A stretch of DNA of 64,000 nt, taken from contig CASEIL010000004.1 of NCBI GenBank assembly GCA_949288065.1, positions 1 to 64,000 on the forward strand, read 5' to 3'. A program made the position numbers and the translations under genes. Below the pieces are notes generated by a model. The model saw only the letters and a list, made by a program, of their open reading frames with translations. It did not search any database and had not been told where the DNA came from. Positions 18,205-27,691 of this stretch are shown here, in pieces. The stretch comes from an uncultured Phascolarctobacterium sp. GTDB lineage: Bacteria > Bacillota > Negativicutes > Acidaminococcales > Acidaminococcaceae. Each line of letters begins with the position of its first letter. Positions within the stretch are counted from its first letter, which is position 1.

Positions 18205-18711
18205 TCAATAAGGGTCGCTATAAGGCTTTAAAGCGCGCGGCTTACCCAAAATCTGCGCCATAATAATACCGTCGCGCACTCTTTTCCTGCTCAGCCTGCC
18301 GTCAAACAGCGGCTTTTTGGGTTTGGCGGGCGCTGCGGCAAACGCCGGGCGTGCGCTCTTTGCAGGCACAGTAAACACCGGCGGCTTAAACAGCGCAGGG
18401 CTCGGCTCTTTTTTAACAGGTTCCTGGTAAACGCGCCTGTTTTCCTTCCTGTCCTCTGGGAACTCAACATACCAGGGCTTTTCCTCGTCCTTTTTCACCG
18501 CTTCGCCAAAAACAACCTTCTGTTTTTCCTTGCGCTCCGGCGCGACGACAACTTCCTCCTCGCGCTCACGCGGCTTGTCCTCTATATCCGGCAGGGGCGG
18601 AAAATGCCCGCGTTTGGCTTTGCGCTTGCGGCGCGAGGATTTATCAATAACAATAGTTATGATAAACACCAAAAGCGGGAATAACCCCATAAAATCTTCT
18701 AACCAGTCCAT
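18205..18711 (-). CDS. small membrane-anchored protein of unknown function
   Basis: 168 aa, not recognised. Residues about 8-24 form one membrane helix (FMGLFPLLVFIITIVI), followed by a basic patch (RRKRKAKR). The middle is a long charged, Pro-rich, probably disordered stretch. The last 30 residues are a compact basic segment (RDGIIMAQILGKPRALKPY), the only part that looks like a conserved motif. It lies between floA and pap, with a 13-nt gap to floA. Confidence 0.75.
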   Translation of the reverse strand: MDWLEDFMGLFPLLVFIITIVIDKSSRRKRKAKRGHFPPLPDIEDKPREREEEVVVAPERKEKQKVVFGEAVKKDEEKPWYVEFPEDRKENRRVYQEPVKKEPSPALFKPPVFTVPAKSARPAFAAAPAKPKKPLFDGRLSRKRVRDGIIMAQILGKPRALKPYSDPY

Positions 18712-18724
18712 AATAATCCCTCAT

Positions 18725-19738
18725 TTATTTTTGAACGGGATTTTTATCTACTTCCATATCCTGTTCAGTACCGGCAATCATTTTGCGCATATCCGTATCG
18801 GCGTTGATGTTGTTCATACGGTAGTAATCCATCACGCCAAGGCGGCCTTTTTCCAGTGCTTCCGCAAGGGCGGCAGGCACTTTGGCTTCGGCTTCCACAA
18901 CCTTGGCCTGCATTTCCTGCGTGTAGGCCTTCATTTCCTGCTCTTTGGCAACTGCCATAGCACGGCGTTCTTCGGCACGGGCCTGCGCAATGCGCTTATC
19001 GGCTTCCGCCTGGTCAGTTTGCAGGGCTGCGCCAATGTTGCGTCCTACATCGACGTCCGCAATATCAATCGAAAGAATTTCAAACGCAGTGCCGGCGTCC
19101 AAACCCTTGGCAAGCACGGTGCGAGAGATATAATCCGGGTTTTCCAAAACGTCCGTATGGCTGGCGGCAGAACCTACGTTGGTTACAATGCCCTCGCCTA
19201 CACGGGCGATGATAGTTGCCTCGCCTGCGCCGCCGACGAGCCTGTCAATATTGGCGCGCACGGTAACGCGGGCTTTAACCTTCAGCTCAATGCCGTTTTT
19301 GGCAACGGCCGATACCACCGGGGTTTCGATAACCTCAGGGTTAACGCTCATCTGCACGGCCTCCAGCACGTTGCGGCCTGCCAAATCAATAGCGCAGGAG
19401 CGTTCAAACGTCAGCGGAATCTGTGCACGGTGCGCAGCAATTAAAGCGTCGATAACGCGGTCTACGTTGCCGCCAGCCAGATAATGCGCTTCCAGCTGGT
19501 TAACATTAACATCCATGCCTGCCTTGTTGGCCTTAATCAGCGGCAGCACAATCTGCGAAGCAGGAACGCGGCGCAGGCGCATACCAATTAAATTGATAAT
19601 GCCCACGTTAACGCCTGCCGCAATGGCGGAAATCCACAAGCCCAACGGTACAAAGTTAAAAAACAGCGCAATAACGGCGATAATGATAATTACGGAAAGC
19701 AAACCGCCGCTAAATAAAAAACTTAATAAAAAATCCAT
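18725..19738 (-). CDS. floA: flotillin-like protein FloA (YqfA/UPF0365)
   Basis: About 337 aa. The N-terminal hydrophobic segment (about 5-50) is a membrane hairpin or anchor. An SPFH-like domain follows ([20 protein letters not shown]), then an Ala/Glu-rich coiled coil ([19 protein letters not shown]). FloA organises functional membrane microdomains. ATG 19738 is chosen over an in-frame GTG at 19747 because AAAGGGG is correctly spaced for it. It is paired with nfeD, the usual arrangement. Confidence 0.93.
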   Translation of the reverse strand: MDFLLSFLFSGGLLSVIIIIAVIALFFNFVPLGLWISAIAAGVNVGIINLIGMRLRRVPASQIVLPLIKANKAGMDVNVNQLEAHYLAGGNVDRVIDALIAAHRAQIPLTFERSCAIDLAGRNVLEAVQMSVNPEVIETPVVSAVAKNGIELKVKARVTVRANIDRLVGGAGEATIIARVGEGIVTNVGSAASHTDVLENPDYISRTVLAKGLDAGTAFEILSIDIADVDVGRNIGAALQTDQAEADKRIAQARAEERRAMAVAKEQEMKAYTQEMQAKVVEAEAKVPAALAEALEKGRLGVMDYYRMNNINADTDMRKMIAGTEQDMEVDKNPVQK

Positions 19739-19751
19739 GTACAACACCCCT

Positions 19752-20222
19752 TTAACTGTTTACCTGTTTAACCAAAATCTTACTGCCTTCAATTTTAACA
19801 ATTTCAATTTCAGCATCCTTATCTATGTAATCGCCAAAGCTGACTACATCCATGCGCTCGCCATCTATTAAAGCGGTGCCAGCCGGACGCAGCGGCGCAA
19901 TTACCTTGCCCCTTTTGCCAAGATAAGCCGAATAATCACCGGCGCCGGTGTAGCCCTCGCTGTTTTTCTGCTTCTCGCGCAGCACAAACGGGTTCCAGCT
20001 TACGGATGACGGTATAAACCAGAACAGCAGCGCCGATATGGCCGCCAGCACAGCAACCGTACCGCCGACAATGCAAAACGCATCCCAGCCGCCGCCAAGA
20101 AAGAAGAAAAAGCCTGCAATCAGCGACACAACGCCGATAGCGCCCAAAATTCCGCCCGGCACTACAATTTCAAGACCAATCAAAACTGCACCGCCCACAA
20201 GCAAAACCGTATCCAGCGACAT
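19752..20222 (-). CDS. nfeD: NfeD-family membrane protein
   Basis: 156 aa of the short NfeD type. Three or four membrane helices (about 5-75, with a Gly-rich [14 protein letters not shown]) precede a C-terminal OB-fold domain ([29 protein letters not shown]). NfeD proteins partner flotillins, and floA follows 13 nt downstream. ATG 20222 has a strong ribosome binding site, AGGAGGTGATT. Confidence 0.92.
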   Translation of the reverse strand: MSLDTVLLVGGAVLIGLEIVVPGGILGAIGVVSLIAGFFFFLGGGWDAFCIVGGTVAVLAAISALLFWFIPSSVSWNPFVLREKQKNSEGYTGAGDYSAYLGKRGKVIAPLRPAGTALIDGERMDVVSFGDYIDKDAEIEIVKIEGSKILVKQVNS

Positions 20223-20253
20223 CCAATCACCTCCTAAAAATGCTTATAATATT

Positions 20254-20282
20254 ATTATATCAAAATATTAAACAACGGGCAA
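20254..20282 (-). promoter_or_regulatory. promoter of the nfeD-floA-pap-divIVA run
   Basis: On the minus strand TTGCCC (20277-20282), a 17-bp spacer and TATAAT (20254-20259), about 30 bp before nfeD. It begins right after the tRNA terminator hairpin. Confidence 0.75.
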
Positions 20283-20317
20283 AATAAAAAAGCTCCAAAC
20301 CGTAAAAGTTTGAAGCT
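20283..20317 (-). terminator. terminator after tRNA-Asn
   Basis: On the minus strand AAGCTTCAAAC and GTTTGGAGCTT pair (one mismatch), followed by TTTTTATTTT, just past the tRNA 3' end. Confidence 0.8.
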
Positions 20318-20326
20318 TGTATCTTT

Positions 20327-20402
20327 TGGCTCCCCGAGTAGGACTCGAACCTACGACGCCCTGATTAACAGTCAGGTGTTCTACCGGCTGAACTATCGGG
20401 GA
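20327..20402 (-). tRNA. tRNA-Asn (anticodon GTT)
   Basis: A 76-nt cloverleaf on the minus strand. Acceptor arms are TCCCCGA/TCGGGGA with discriminator G and an encoded CCA. The anticodon stem-loop CTGAC-TGTTAAT-CAG gives anticodon GTT. The T-arm contains GTTCGAGTC. Confidence 0.96.
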
Positions 20403-20420
20403 ATTTTATTGACAAAAGAT

Positions 20421-20449
20421 ATTATAAGCGTTTTATGCGCCGATGTCAA
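20421..20449 (-). promoter_or_regulatory. promoter of tRNA-Asn
   Basis: On the minus strand a perfect TTGACA (20444-20449), a 17-bp spacer and a perfect TATAAT (20421-20426). The -35 box is only about 10 bp after the cbiC stop codon. Confidence 0.88.
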
Positions 20450-20458
20450 TAGTTTTTA

Positions 20459-21085
20459 TCAGCGGGTCAGCTTATAAATCAGCGCATTGCAAATCGCAGC
20501 CGCTACGTTGCTGCCGCCCTTTCTGCCAACGGCAACAATATACGGAACGCCTGTCTGCATAATAATTTCCTTGGATTCCACCACGTTAACAAAGCCTACC
20601 GGCACGCCGATAACCAGCGCCGGTTTAATTTTGCCTTCCTTAACCAGCTCGTCCAGGCGCACCAGTGCGGTCGGCGCGTTGCCAACGGCGATAATAACCG
20701 GGCCTTCTACCGTGCAGGCCTTTTCCATGCAGGCAGCTGCGCGGGTAGAGCCTGCCTCCTTCGCCCTTGCGGCAACATCGGCGTCAGCCATAAAGCAAAC
20801 GGCTTTAGCGCCGAGTTTGGCCAGCCCCATTTTGTTAATGCCGGTGCAGGCCATGTTGGTGTCGGTAATAATTGTTGCGCCGTTTTTCAATGCTTCCAGC
20901 GCTTTTTCAACCGCGCCTTCGGAAAAGCGCATGTTGCGTGCATAATCAAAATCAGCAGAAGTATGGATAACTCGTTTAACAATGCTCAGTTTTTCCGGGT
21001 CAATGTGCAGCTCGCCCAGCTCTTCGCCGATAATTTCCATGCTGCGGTTTTCAATATCCGCAGGCAGTACGTTTTGTAATTTCAT
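20459..21085 (-). CDS. cbiC: cobalt-precorrin-8 methylmutase
   Basis: 208 aa. CbiC/CobH moves a methyl group from C11 to C12 to give cobyrinate. The catalytic histidine lies in the family motif RVIHTSADFDY (near residue 43). The Gly/Ala-rich core ITDTNMACTGINK and the C-terminal VAVGRKGGSNVAAAI are typical. It is the last gene of the cobalamin operon. No hairpin terminator lies between it and the tRNA promoter. Confidence 0.95.
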   Translation of the reverse strand: MKLQNVLPADIENRSMEIIGEELGELHIDPEKLSIVKRVIHTSADFDYARNMRFSEGAVEKALEALKNGATIITDTNMACTGINKMGLAKLGAKAVCFMADADVAARAKEAGSTRAAACMEKACTVEGPVIIAVGNAPTALVRLDELVKEGKIKPALVIGVPVGFVNVVESKEIIMQTGVPYIVAVGRKGGSNVAAAICNALIYKLTR

Positions 21086-21097
21086 AGTTTCCTCCTG

Positions 21098-21622
21098 TTA
21101 TTTTTCAATGCCCTCGCGCGCCATAATGCCCCTGTCCATAGGATGCTTAACCTTGCGCACTTCCGATACGTAATCAGCAAGTTCCACCAGCGCTGCCGAA
21201 GGGTTGCGCCCCGTCAGCACCACTTCCAAATCTGCGGGCTTGCTCTTTAAAAAGGCAAGCAGTTTGCCCTCGTCAAACACGCCGCTGTTGATGGCGCCGA
21301 TAACCTCGTCCAAAATCAGCAGCGCGTAATCGCCGCCGCTTACCTTTGCCAGCACCTGCTCAAACATTTTGTTATGCTCCAAAAGCAGGGCGTGCTTTTC
21401 TTCCGCGTTCATCTGGAAGGTAAATTTTTTACTTTCCTTGCCGCGCATAACCTCAATTTCCGGCAGGCGTGCCAGCGAATACAGCTCGCCGCTATCGCGG
21501 CTTTTTAAAAACTGCACCAGCAACACCTTGTTGCCGCGCCCGGCGCAGCGCACTGCCAGCCCTACGGACGCCGTAGTTTTGCCCTTGCCGTCGCCGCAGT
21601 AAATATGCACTAAACCAAACAT
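21098..21622 (-). CDS. cobO: corrinoid adenosyltransferase (CobO/BtuR type)
   Basis: About 174 aa. It transfers the 5'-deoxyadenosyl group of ATP to cobalt. The P-loop GDGKGKTTASVGLAVR is at the N-terminus, and LLILDEVIGAINSG and VLTGRNPSAALVELADYVSE match CobO/BtuR. ATG 21622 is preferred over the in-frame GTG 21631, which lies inside the last codons of cbiP. A 12-nt gap separates it from cbiC. Confidence 0.94.
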   Translation of the reverse strand: MFGLVHIYCGDGKGKTTASVGLAVRCAGRGNKVLLVQFLKSRDSGELYSLARLPEIEVMRGKESKKFTFQMNAEEKHALLLEHNKMFEQVLAKVSGGDYALLILDEVIGAINSGVFDEGKLLAFLKSKPADLEVVLTGRNPSAALVELADYVSEVRKVKHPMDRGIMAREGIEK

Positions 21623-21623
21623 T

Positions 21624-23153
21624 TTACACACCGGCCTCTAAAATTTCATAAACCTTCTGCATGTCGATATTCTTTCTGATGTTGTCAGCCAGAATATCAT
21701 ACTGCTGTTTTTTATACTCGTCAAAATTGATAACCTTAATATCGTCGCTGCTCATGCCTTTTTTGGCAAGCAGCGCTTCCACAACGGCTGCCGCTACGCC
21801 CTCGCTGTCAAAAATACCGTGCACATAGGTGCCGTACACGTTCATCACGCCTTCAACATGCTGCGCGCCTTCTGGCGAAATGCTGCCTTCCTCATAAATC
21901 GGCTGCATCTGCGTTAAAGCGTTGGCTGCGTTAAACTCGGTTACACCGGAATGGATTTCGTAGCCGTAAAAATCTTTGCCGCTGAGCGCTGCAAAAACGC
22001 CCTGCACCTTGCCGAAATGCCCTTCCACACGGATGGTGCGTTTCTTTTCGGCAAAAATGGTTTCCACGTCAAGCAGGCCGATGCCCGCGGTGTCGCCGCC
22101 TTCTTCCACGCCGTACGGGTCGCTAAGGTTTTTGCCCAGCATCTGGTAGCCGCCACACACGCCGAAGATAACCGTGCCCTTATGAGCATGCTTCAAAATC
22201 TCGGCTTCAAAGCCGCTCTGGCGCAGCCATTTAAGGTCGCCAATGGTGTTTTTGGTGCCCGGAATGATAATCATATCCGGATTCTTCAAATCCTGCACCT
22301 TATCTACATAGCGCAGCGAAACGCCGGGAATAAGCTCAAACACATTAAAATCGGTGTAGTTGGACATACGCGGAATGCGTACAACGGCGATATCCACCGC
22401 TTTAACCTCGGTGTGCTCCGTCAGGCGCTCGGAAAGGCTGTCCTCATCTTCAATATCAACATGCAGCATCGGCACAACGCCGATAACAGGCACGCCCGTT
22501 TTTTCTTCAATCATTTTTAAGCCGGGGCGCAAAATTTCCACGTCGCCGCGGAATTTGTTAATGATAACGCCCTTAACCATAGCGCGTTCTTCCGGCTCCA
22601 GCAGCATCAGCGTGCCGTAAATGGAAGCGAACACGCCGCCGCGGTCGATATCCGCCACTAAAAGCACCGGTGCGTTAGCCATTTTGGCCATGCCCATGTT
22701 AACAATATCGTCGGTTTTAATATTAATTTCCGCCGGGCTGCCAGCGCCTTCAATAACGATAATATCGTTTTTTCCCGCCAGTCCGTTAAAGGCCTTCATA
22801 ATTTCCGGTTTCAGCGTATGCTTCATTTTAAAATATTCTGCCGCCGTCATCGTGCCAATCGGTTCGCCGTTAACAATAACCTGCGAGCCGCAGTCGCTGG
22901 TAGGCTTCAGCAAAATCGGGTTCATGGCAACGTCAGGCTCAATGTTGGCTGCTTCCGCCTGCACCACCTGCGCCCTGCCCATTTCCGCGCCCGTGCGCGT
23001 TATAAAAGAGTTAAGCGCCATGTTCTGCGATTTAAACGGCGCCACCTTATAGCCATCCTGATTAAACACACGGCACAGCCCCGCCGTTACCAGGCTTTTG
23101 CCCGCGTTAGACATTGTTCCCTGAACCATTATTGTTTTGGCCACGTTAATCAC
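21624..23153 (-). CDS. cbiP: cobyric acid synthase
   Basis: 509 aa. It amidates cobyrinate a,c-diamide at positions b, d, e and g using glutamine and ATP. The N-terminal dethiobiotin-synthetase-like domain has [13 protein letters not shown]. The C-terminal class I amidotransferase domain has the nucleophile Cys in [11 protein letters not shown] and the His in GTYVHGIFD. The start is a GTG at 23153, overlapping the end of the upstream gene by eight bases; a second GTG (23144) is possible. Confidence 0.95.
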   Translation of the reverse strand: MINVAKTIMVQGTMSNAGKSLVTAGLCRVFNQDGYKVAPFKSQNMALNSFITRTGAEMGRAQVVQAEAANIEPDVAMNPILLKPTSDCGSQVIVNGEPIGTMTAAEYFKMKHTLKPEIMKAFNGLAGKNDIIVIEGAGSPAEINIKTDDIVNMGMAKMANAPVLLVADIDRGGVFASIYGTLMLLEPEERAMVKGVIINKFRGDVEILRPGLKMIEEKTGVPVIGVVPMLHVDIEDEDSLSERLTEHTEVKAVDIAVVRIPRMSNYTDFNVFELIPGVSLRYVDKVQDLKNPDMIIIPGTKNTIGDLKWLRQSGFEAEILKHAHKGTVIFGVCGGYQMLGKNLSDPYGVEEGGDTAGIGLLDVETIFAEKKRTIRVEGHFGKVQGVFAALSGKDFYGYEIHSGVTEFNAANALTQMQPIYEEGSISPEGAQHVEGVMNVYGTYVHGIFDSEGVAAAVVEALLAKKGMSSDDIKVINFDEYKKQQYDILADNIRKNIDMQKVYEILEAGV

Positions 23154-24273
23154 TCGCTCCCATTAAAAATTTATGTATATCATGGTAAGTGCCTATTGCA
23201 GGCGCTTTGTTATCACTGTTAATTACGGCTGCCACCACCGGCACCGCACCGGCGCTGTGTTTGCCCGTTACGCAGCTGGTAACATGGTCGCCGCAAATTA
23301 CTATTTTCAGCGGCTGCTGCGTGTTTAACAGCGGCGCTAAAAACTCTTTATCAATGCGCGTTATAAAATCTGCCTTGGCGCGGTAATCATAGCGGTGCGC
23401 TGCTTCGTCGCTGCCGTTAAAATGCGCCAGCACAAAATCATACTCGCCTAAAAGTTTCTGTGCTGCCCTTCCCTTGGCGGCGATATCGGTATCAACATCA
23501 GCCGTTGTACCGGGGATAACAGGTGCAGGCATTTGCAGCGCGCAGGCAATGCCGCGGACAATCTCCGCCTTGCAGACTGCCGCCCCGCTGATGCCGTGCA
23601 GGCTTTTAAACGATGGCAGCACCTTGCGCTCCGACGGGCCCCACGGGTAAATGCGGTAGCTGACGCCGTTTCTGGCAAAAGGCTTCAGCTTTTCCGTTGT
23701 CGCTTCAACAAAGGTTTTTAAAAGCAACGATTTGGCTTTTAAATCGCCCAGCAGCTCATCGTACAGCTGCCCCATACTTTCGTGCGGCGGCGCAATCCGG
23801 CAGTTATGCAAAATCTGCGCATCGTTGTCCAAAATTAAAAGATTGCGGTATTCGGAAAGGTGCATAAACTCAATGCCCTGCCACAGCTCATTGCAAATAT
23901 CGGCGGCTTTGGCCATCTCCTGCGGCGTCAGACCCATGGCGTTAAACGATACCAGCCTGCCCTCTGCATCAACCGAAGCAAGGTTGCAGCGCAGCACCAT
24001 TTCGTATTCCGTAATATCGCGCCCATTGGCTAAAAGCTCCAAATAAGCACGGTTTAAGGGAAAATCTTTTTGCTCCACGCCCAACAGGCGTAAAATGCAG
24101 CCCAGGCTTTCTGCCGCAAAATCATTGCCGCAAATGCTTAGCTCGCTGTAAGTACCGCGTTTAAGCAGCTTATCTATATTAGGATGTATGGCATATTCAA
24201 ACGGCGTTTTGCCGCCAAACTGACTGATTGGGTCGTCGCCCAGCCCGTCAATTATCACCATCAGTGAACGCAT
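23146..24273 (-). CDS. ApgM-like phosphoglycerate-mutase-fold protein in the cobalamin operon
   Basis: 375 aa of the alkaline-phosphatase superfamily, archaeal-type cofactor-independent phosphoglycerate mutase branch. The metal-binding residues are seen in [11 protein letters not shown] at the N-terminus and in [15 protein letters not shown] and [18 protein letters not shown] at the C-terminus. It is embedded in the cobalamin operon, overlapping cbiP by 8 nt and cobD by 26 nt. This argues for a cobalamin role, such as removal of the phosphate from alpha-ribazole phosphate or adenosylcobalamin phosphate, rather than glycolysis. That function is inferred from context only. Confidence 0.85.
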   Translation of the reverse strand: MRSLMVIIDGLGDDPISQFGGKTPFEYAIHPNIDKLLKRGTYSELSICGNDFAAESLGCILRLLGVEQKDFPLNRAYLELLANGRDITEYEMVLRCNLASVDAEGRLVSFNAMGLTPQEMAKAADICNELWQGIEFMHLSEYRNLLILDNDAQILHNCRIAPPHESMGQLYDELLGDLKAKSLLLKTFVEATTEKLKPFARNGVSYRIYPWGPSERKVLPSFKSLHGISGAAVCKAEIVRGIACALQMPAPVIPGTTADVDTDIAAKGRAAQKLLGEYDFVLAHFNGSDEAAHRYDYRAKADFITRIDKEFLAPLLNTQQPLKIVICGDHVTSCVTGKHSAGAVPVVAAVINSDNKAPAIGTYHDIHKFLMGASD

Positions 24274-25324
24274 TTTGTACTTCCTTCAATGCTTTAATAA
24301 ATCTCACGTTATCGGCGTGGCGCTTAACCGCAATGCGGTAAAAAAAGCCCGCCAAATTATGGTAATTAGCGCAGCTGCGGATTAAAAAGCCCGTTTGCAC
24401 AAGCTGTTCCTTTAAATCCTGCGGCTGCTGTAATTTAAAAAATATATAGTTAGCCTCCGAGCCGTAGGTTTTTGCACCCAGACTGTTCAGCGCAGCGGTA
24501 AGATAACGTCGCTCTTTGGCAATCAGCTCTTTGGCTTTTTTTACGTATTCAGTTTCGTCCAGCGCTGCCAAACCTGCCTCCTGCGCAGGGGTAGATACGT
24601 TCCAGTCCTGCCCCACCTCATGCAGGCGCAGCACCAACGCATTATCTGCCGTAAGGCAATAGCCAAGGCGCAGCCCCGGCATGGCGTAGGTTTTGGTAAA
24701 CGCCTTTAAAATAACAAGCTGCTTATTAGCGGCAAGCAGGCTAATCATGCTGTAAGCCTTTTCTTCCGCCACAAAATCCATAAAGCACTCGTCAATTAAA
24801 ATTTTTATGTTCAGTTCGCCGCATTTGGCGATAATTTTTTGCAGCAGCGCCTTGTCAATCAGCTTCCCGGTGGGGTTGTTGGGGTTACAGATAACCACCA
24901 TATCAAGCTCCGGCGTAAGCTGCGTTAAAATATCGGGCTGCGGCTCAAAATTGTTTGCTTCCTGTAAATTGTAATAGCTAATTTCGCAGTCCACACTGCG
25001 CAGCGCCTTTTCGTAATCGGCAAAGGTCGGCGCAAGCAGCAGCGCTTTTTTGGGGCACAGCGCCAGTGCCAGCTTAAACAGCACATCCGCCGCACCGTTG
25101 CTGAAAAATATGTATTCCTGCGGCACAGCTAAAAAACTGGCCAGTTTGGCTGCCAGACGGCGGCAAAACGGGTCGGGGTAATCCACACAGCCGCCCAGCG
25201 ATTTAACTATCGCCTTTTTAACGGACTGCGGCAGCCCCAACGGGTTAATGTTTGCCGAATAATCTACCAGATTTTTTTTACCGCCGGCTGTGTAAACATC
25301 GCCGCCGTGCACATAAGTATACAT
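24248..25324 (-). CDS. cobD: threonine-phosphate decarboxylase
   Basis: About 358 aa, a PLP fold-type I aminotransferase-like enzyme giving (R)-1-amino-2-propanol phosphate, the lower-ligand linker. Motifs are VDYSANINPLG at the N-terminus, VICNPNNPTGKL, the Schiff-base Lys in KAFTKTYAMPGLRLGY, and a C-terminal arginine (IAVKRHADN). ATG 25324 follows GGAG by nine bases; the in-frame TTG at 25339 lies inside cbiB and is less likely. Confidence 0.93.
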   Translation of the reverse strand: MYTYVHGGDVYTAGGKKNLVDYSANINPLGLPQSVKKAIVKSLGGCVDYPDPFCRRLAAKLASFLAVPQEYIFFSNGAADVLFKLALALCPKKALLLAPTFADYEKALRSVDCEISYYNLQEANNFEPQPDILTQLTPELDMVVICNPNNPTGKLIDKALLQKIIAKCGELNIKILIDECFMDFVAEEKAYSMISLLAANKQLVILKAFTKTYAMPGLRLGYCLTADNALVLRLHEVGQDWNVSTPAQEAGLAALDETEYVKKAKELIAKERRYLTAALNSLGAKTYGSEANYIFFKLQQPQDLKEQLVQTGFLIRSCANYHNLAGFFYRIAVKRHADNVRFIKALKEVQNAFTDGDN

Positions 25325-25328
25325 ATTT

Positions 25329-26300
25329 TTACTCTCCAATTATAAAAATCCTCACCAGGTAAACCAGCGAAAAAGTTAAAACGCTTAAAATGCAGGTCAT
25401 ATACATTAAGCCGTTCATTTTTACAATGTCCTCGGCATCGGTCTTTTTCAGCTCGTCGCCAATGGTATCCTTCGGCACCCATTTGCCAAAATAAAAGTGC
25501 CCGCCGCCCAGCTTAATGCCCAGCGCACCGGCTGCCGCCGATTCCGTCATGGCAGAATTAGGGCTTAAATGGTTGCGCCTGTCGCGCTTAAAAATGCGCC
25601 ACGAAGCACCGGCATCCATATTAAGAAAATACGCCGCCGCGACCATGAGCAGGCCTGCAATGCGCGCCGGTATAAAGTTGGCAATATCGTCCAGCTTGGC
25701 TGCACAACGCCCAAAGTACAAATACTTATCGTTTTTGTAGCCCACCATGGAATCCATTGTGTTAATGGCCTTGTACAAAAACGCCAGCGGCGCGCCGCCG
25801 ATAAACATAAACAGCAGCGGTGCAATCACGCCGTCGGATGTGTTTTCTGCCACCGTTTCCACAGCGGCCTTGGCAACTTCTTCTTCCGTCAGTTCAGCCG
25901 TATCGCGGCCAACAATCCACGAAAGTTTTTTGCGCGCTTCCGGCAAATCCCCCGCCCTCAGCGCCTCGCACACCTGCATGCTTGCTTCCTTCAGCGAGCG
26001 CATGGCAAAAATCTGATAAAACATAAAGGTTTCTATCACAAACGCCAGCACCGGGCTGTACATTTCTGCAAAATGCAAAATAAAATACGGCACGGCAAAG
26101 CTTATGCCCAGCACAATAACCACCAGCACAAAGCCGCCCATTAACAGCCCTTCCGGCTTTTCGCCGGTAAAGCGGCGCACTGCCTTTTCGGTTACGATAA
26201 TCAGCTTGCCGATAAAACAAATCGGGTGCGGCAGCCAGCGCGGGTCGCCAAAAATAAAATCTAAAATAAACCCCAAAATAATCGCAGTTAAAAGAACCAT
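25329..26300 (-). CDS. cbiB: adenosylcobinamide-phosphate synthase
   Basis: A 323-aa integral membrane protein that attaches aminopropanol (phosphate) to adenosylcobyric acid. Signatures are the N-terminal LDFIFGDPRWLPHPICFIG, VAENTSDGVIAPLLFMFIGG in the middle, and the C-terminal NSAMTESAAAGALGIKLGG. It directly precedes cobD, which makes its substrate. Confidence 0.95.
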   Translation of the reverse strand: MVLLTAIILGFILDFIFGDPRWLPHPICFIGKLIIVTEKAVRRFTGEKPEGLLMGGFVLVVIVLGISFAVPYFILHFAEMYSPVLAFVIETFMFYQIFAMRSLKEASMQVCEALRAGDLPEARKKLSWIVGRDTAELTEEEVAKAAVETVAENTSDGVIAPLLFMFIGGAPLAFLYKAINTMDSMVGYKNDKYLYFGRCAAKLDDIANFIPARIAGLLMVAAAYFLNMDAGASWRIFKRDRRNHLSPNSAMTESAAAGALGIKLGGGHFYFGKWVPKDTIGDELKKTDAEDIVKMNGLMYMTCILSVLTFSLVYLVRIFIIGE

Positions 26301-26322
26301 ACTACAAACCCTTCATCGTCCA

Positions 26323-27690
26323 TCAATCTATCTTATCCCTGTAAGTCTGGCAGGCCATTACAAAACTTTTGGCAAAATCAACATTACCCCACAAATGAAT
26401 ATGTGGGTAACCGGCGTAAATGTTTGGCGTTGCATGAACCGCCTCCCACGTTTTGGTGCCGCTGGCTTTGGCAACGGTAAACGCATCGCCGTTATTAGTG
26501 CTGTCCGAATAATGAAACTCGTGCCCGTTAATTTTGCCGCCTGCCCTGCACAGCAGGTTATCGCGCTTAGCGGTTAAATTAACATAGCCAAAACGGTTCA
26601 GCTTTTCCGTCATGTAGGTTTCGCCAGGTATTGCGCCCACCCAGTTATATTTTGCGCCGTCTTTGGCAGCAAAACGCTCCAGCAAATACATAAAACCGCC
26701 GCATTCGGCAAAACAGGGCAAACCTGCCGCTAAAGCGGATTTTATGCTTGTGCGCATGGGCTCGTTAGCTTCCAGTTCTTTGGCATACAGCTCCGGATAA
26801 CCACCGCCGAAGTAAACGCCGTCACATTCCGGCAATTTGCTGTCCGTCAGCGGGCTGAAGGGTATCAGCTCTGCGCCGAGCTCCTGCAACAGCTCCAGCG
26901 TATCCTGATAGTAAAAGCAAAAGGCTTTATCCTCTGCCACAGCAATTTTAACATCGGCAATTTTGGCCTGTGCCATATCTGTATAGCTCAGCGCCGGTGC
27001 GCTACCTGCAATTTGCAAAAGTGCGTCAAAATCAATGCTCTTTTGCGCCTGCTCCGCCAGACGGTTGATAATTTTTTGCAAATCTTCAATTTCCGCTGCG
27101 GTAACAAGCCCCAAATGGCGGCTTTCAAAATTGCAATTTTCCATGTGCGGCATGTAGCCCACCAGCGGGATGCCGGTTTCTTTTTCAATCGCTTCTTTAT
27201 AAAAATGGTAGCTCATGGCCGTTACGTTGTTTAAAACCGCACCGGCAACCACCACATCGCTGCGGAAGTTTTTAAATCCGTTAATCGTCGCCGCTATCGA
27301 AAGCGCTGCACCCTTGGCGTTAACTACCAGAATAACCGGCGTTTTTGTTAAACGCGCCAAATCGTAGGCACTGCCTTTTAAGGTTGTACCCATACCGTCA
27401 AAAAAGCCCATCGCGCCTTCCAAAACGGCAATGTCACAATCCCTTGCGTTTTTAGCAAGCAGGTATTTTGCCGTTTCCTCCGGCAGCATAAACAAATCCA
27501 AATTGCGCGATTTTGCACCGATAACGCGCGAATGGAACATCGGGTCGATATAATCCGGCCCGGATTTAAACGCCGCCGTTTTTAAGCCCCTGTTCATCAG
27601 CGCTTTCAGCACGGCGCAGGTTAAGGTTGTTTTGCCGCTGCCGCTGGCAGGTGCAGCCAGCATAAAACGCGGCAGCTTCAGTTCCGTCAT
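26323..27690 (-). CDS. cbiA: cobyrinate a,c-diamide synthase
   Basis: About 455 aa. It amidates the a and c carboxylates using glutamine and ATP. The N-terminal P-loop is APASGSGKTTLTCAVL. The C-terminal amidotransferase domain carries the nucleophile in CFAECGGFMYLLE, and the start of that domain has GVYFGGGYPELYA. ATG 27690 is chosen over the in-frame GTG 27699 that lies within the end of cbiET. Confidence 0.95.
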   Translation of the reverse strand: MTELKLPRFMLAAPASGSGKTTLTCAVLKALMNRGLKTAAFKSGPDYIDPMFHSRVIGAKSRNLDLFMLPEETAKYLLAKNARDCDIAVLEGAMGFFDGMGTTLKGSAYDLARLTKTPVILVVNAKGAALSIAATINGFKNFRSDVVVAGAVLNNVTAMSYHFYKEAIEKETGIPLVGYMPHMENCNFESRHLGLVTAAEIEDLQKIINRLAEQAQKSIDFDALLQIAGSAPALSYTDMAQAKIADVKIAVAEDKAFCFYYQDTLELLQELGAELIPFSPLTDSKLPECDGVYFGGGYPELYAKELEANEPMRTSIKSALAAGLPCFAECGGFMYLLERFAAKDGAKYNWVGAIPGETYMTEKLNRFGYVNLTAKRDNLLCRAGGKINGHEFHYSDSTNNGDAFTVAKASGTKTWEAVHATPNIYAGYPHIHLWGNVDFAKSFVMACQTYRDKID

Positions 27691-27691
27691 T

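Noticed and set aside
20327-20402. tRNA-Asn as an integration site for the accessory island
   Set aside because: The tRNA is 16 kb from the island, its 3' end is not repeated near either island edge as far as I can see, and no integrase gene is present.
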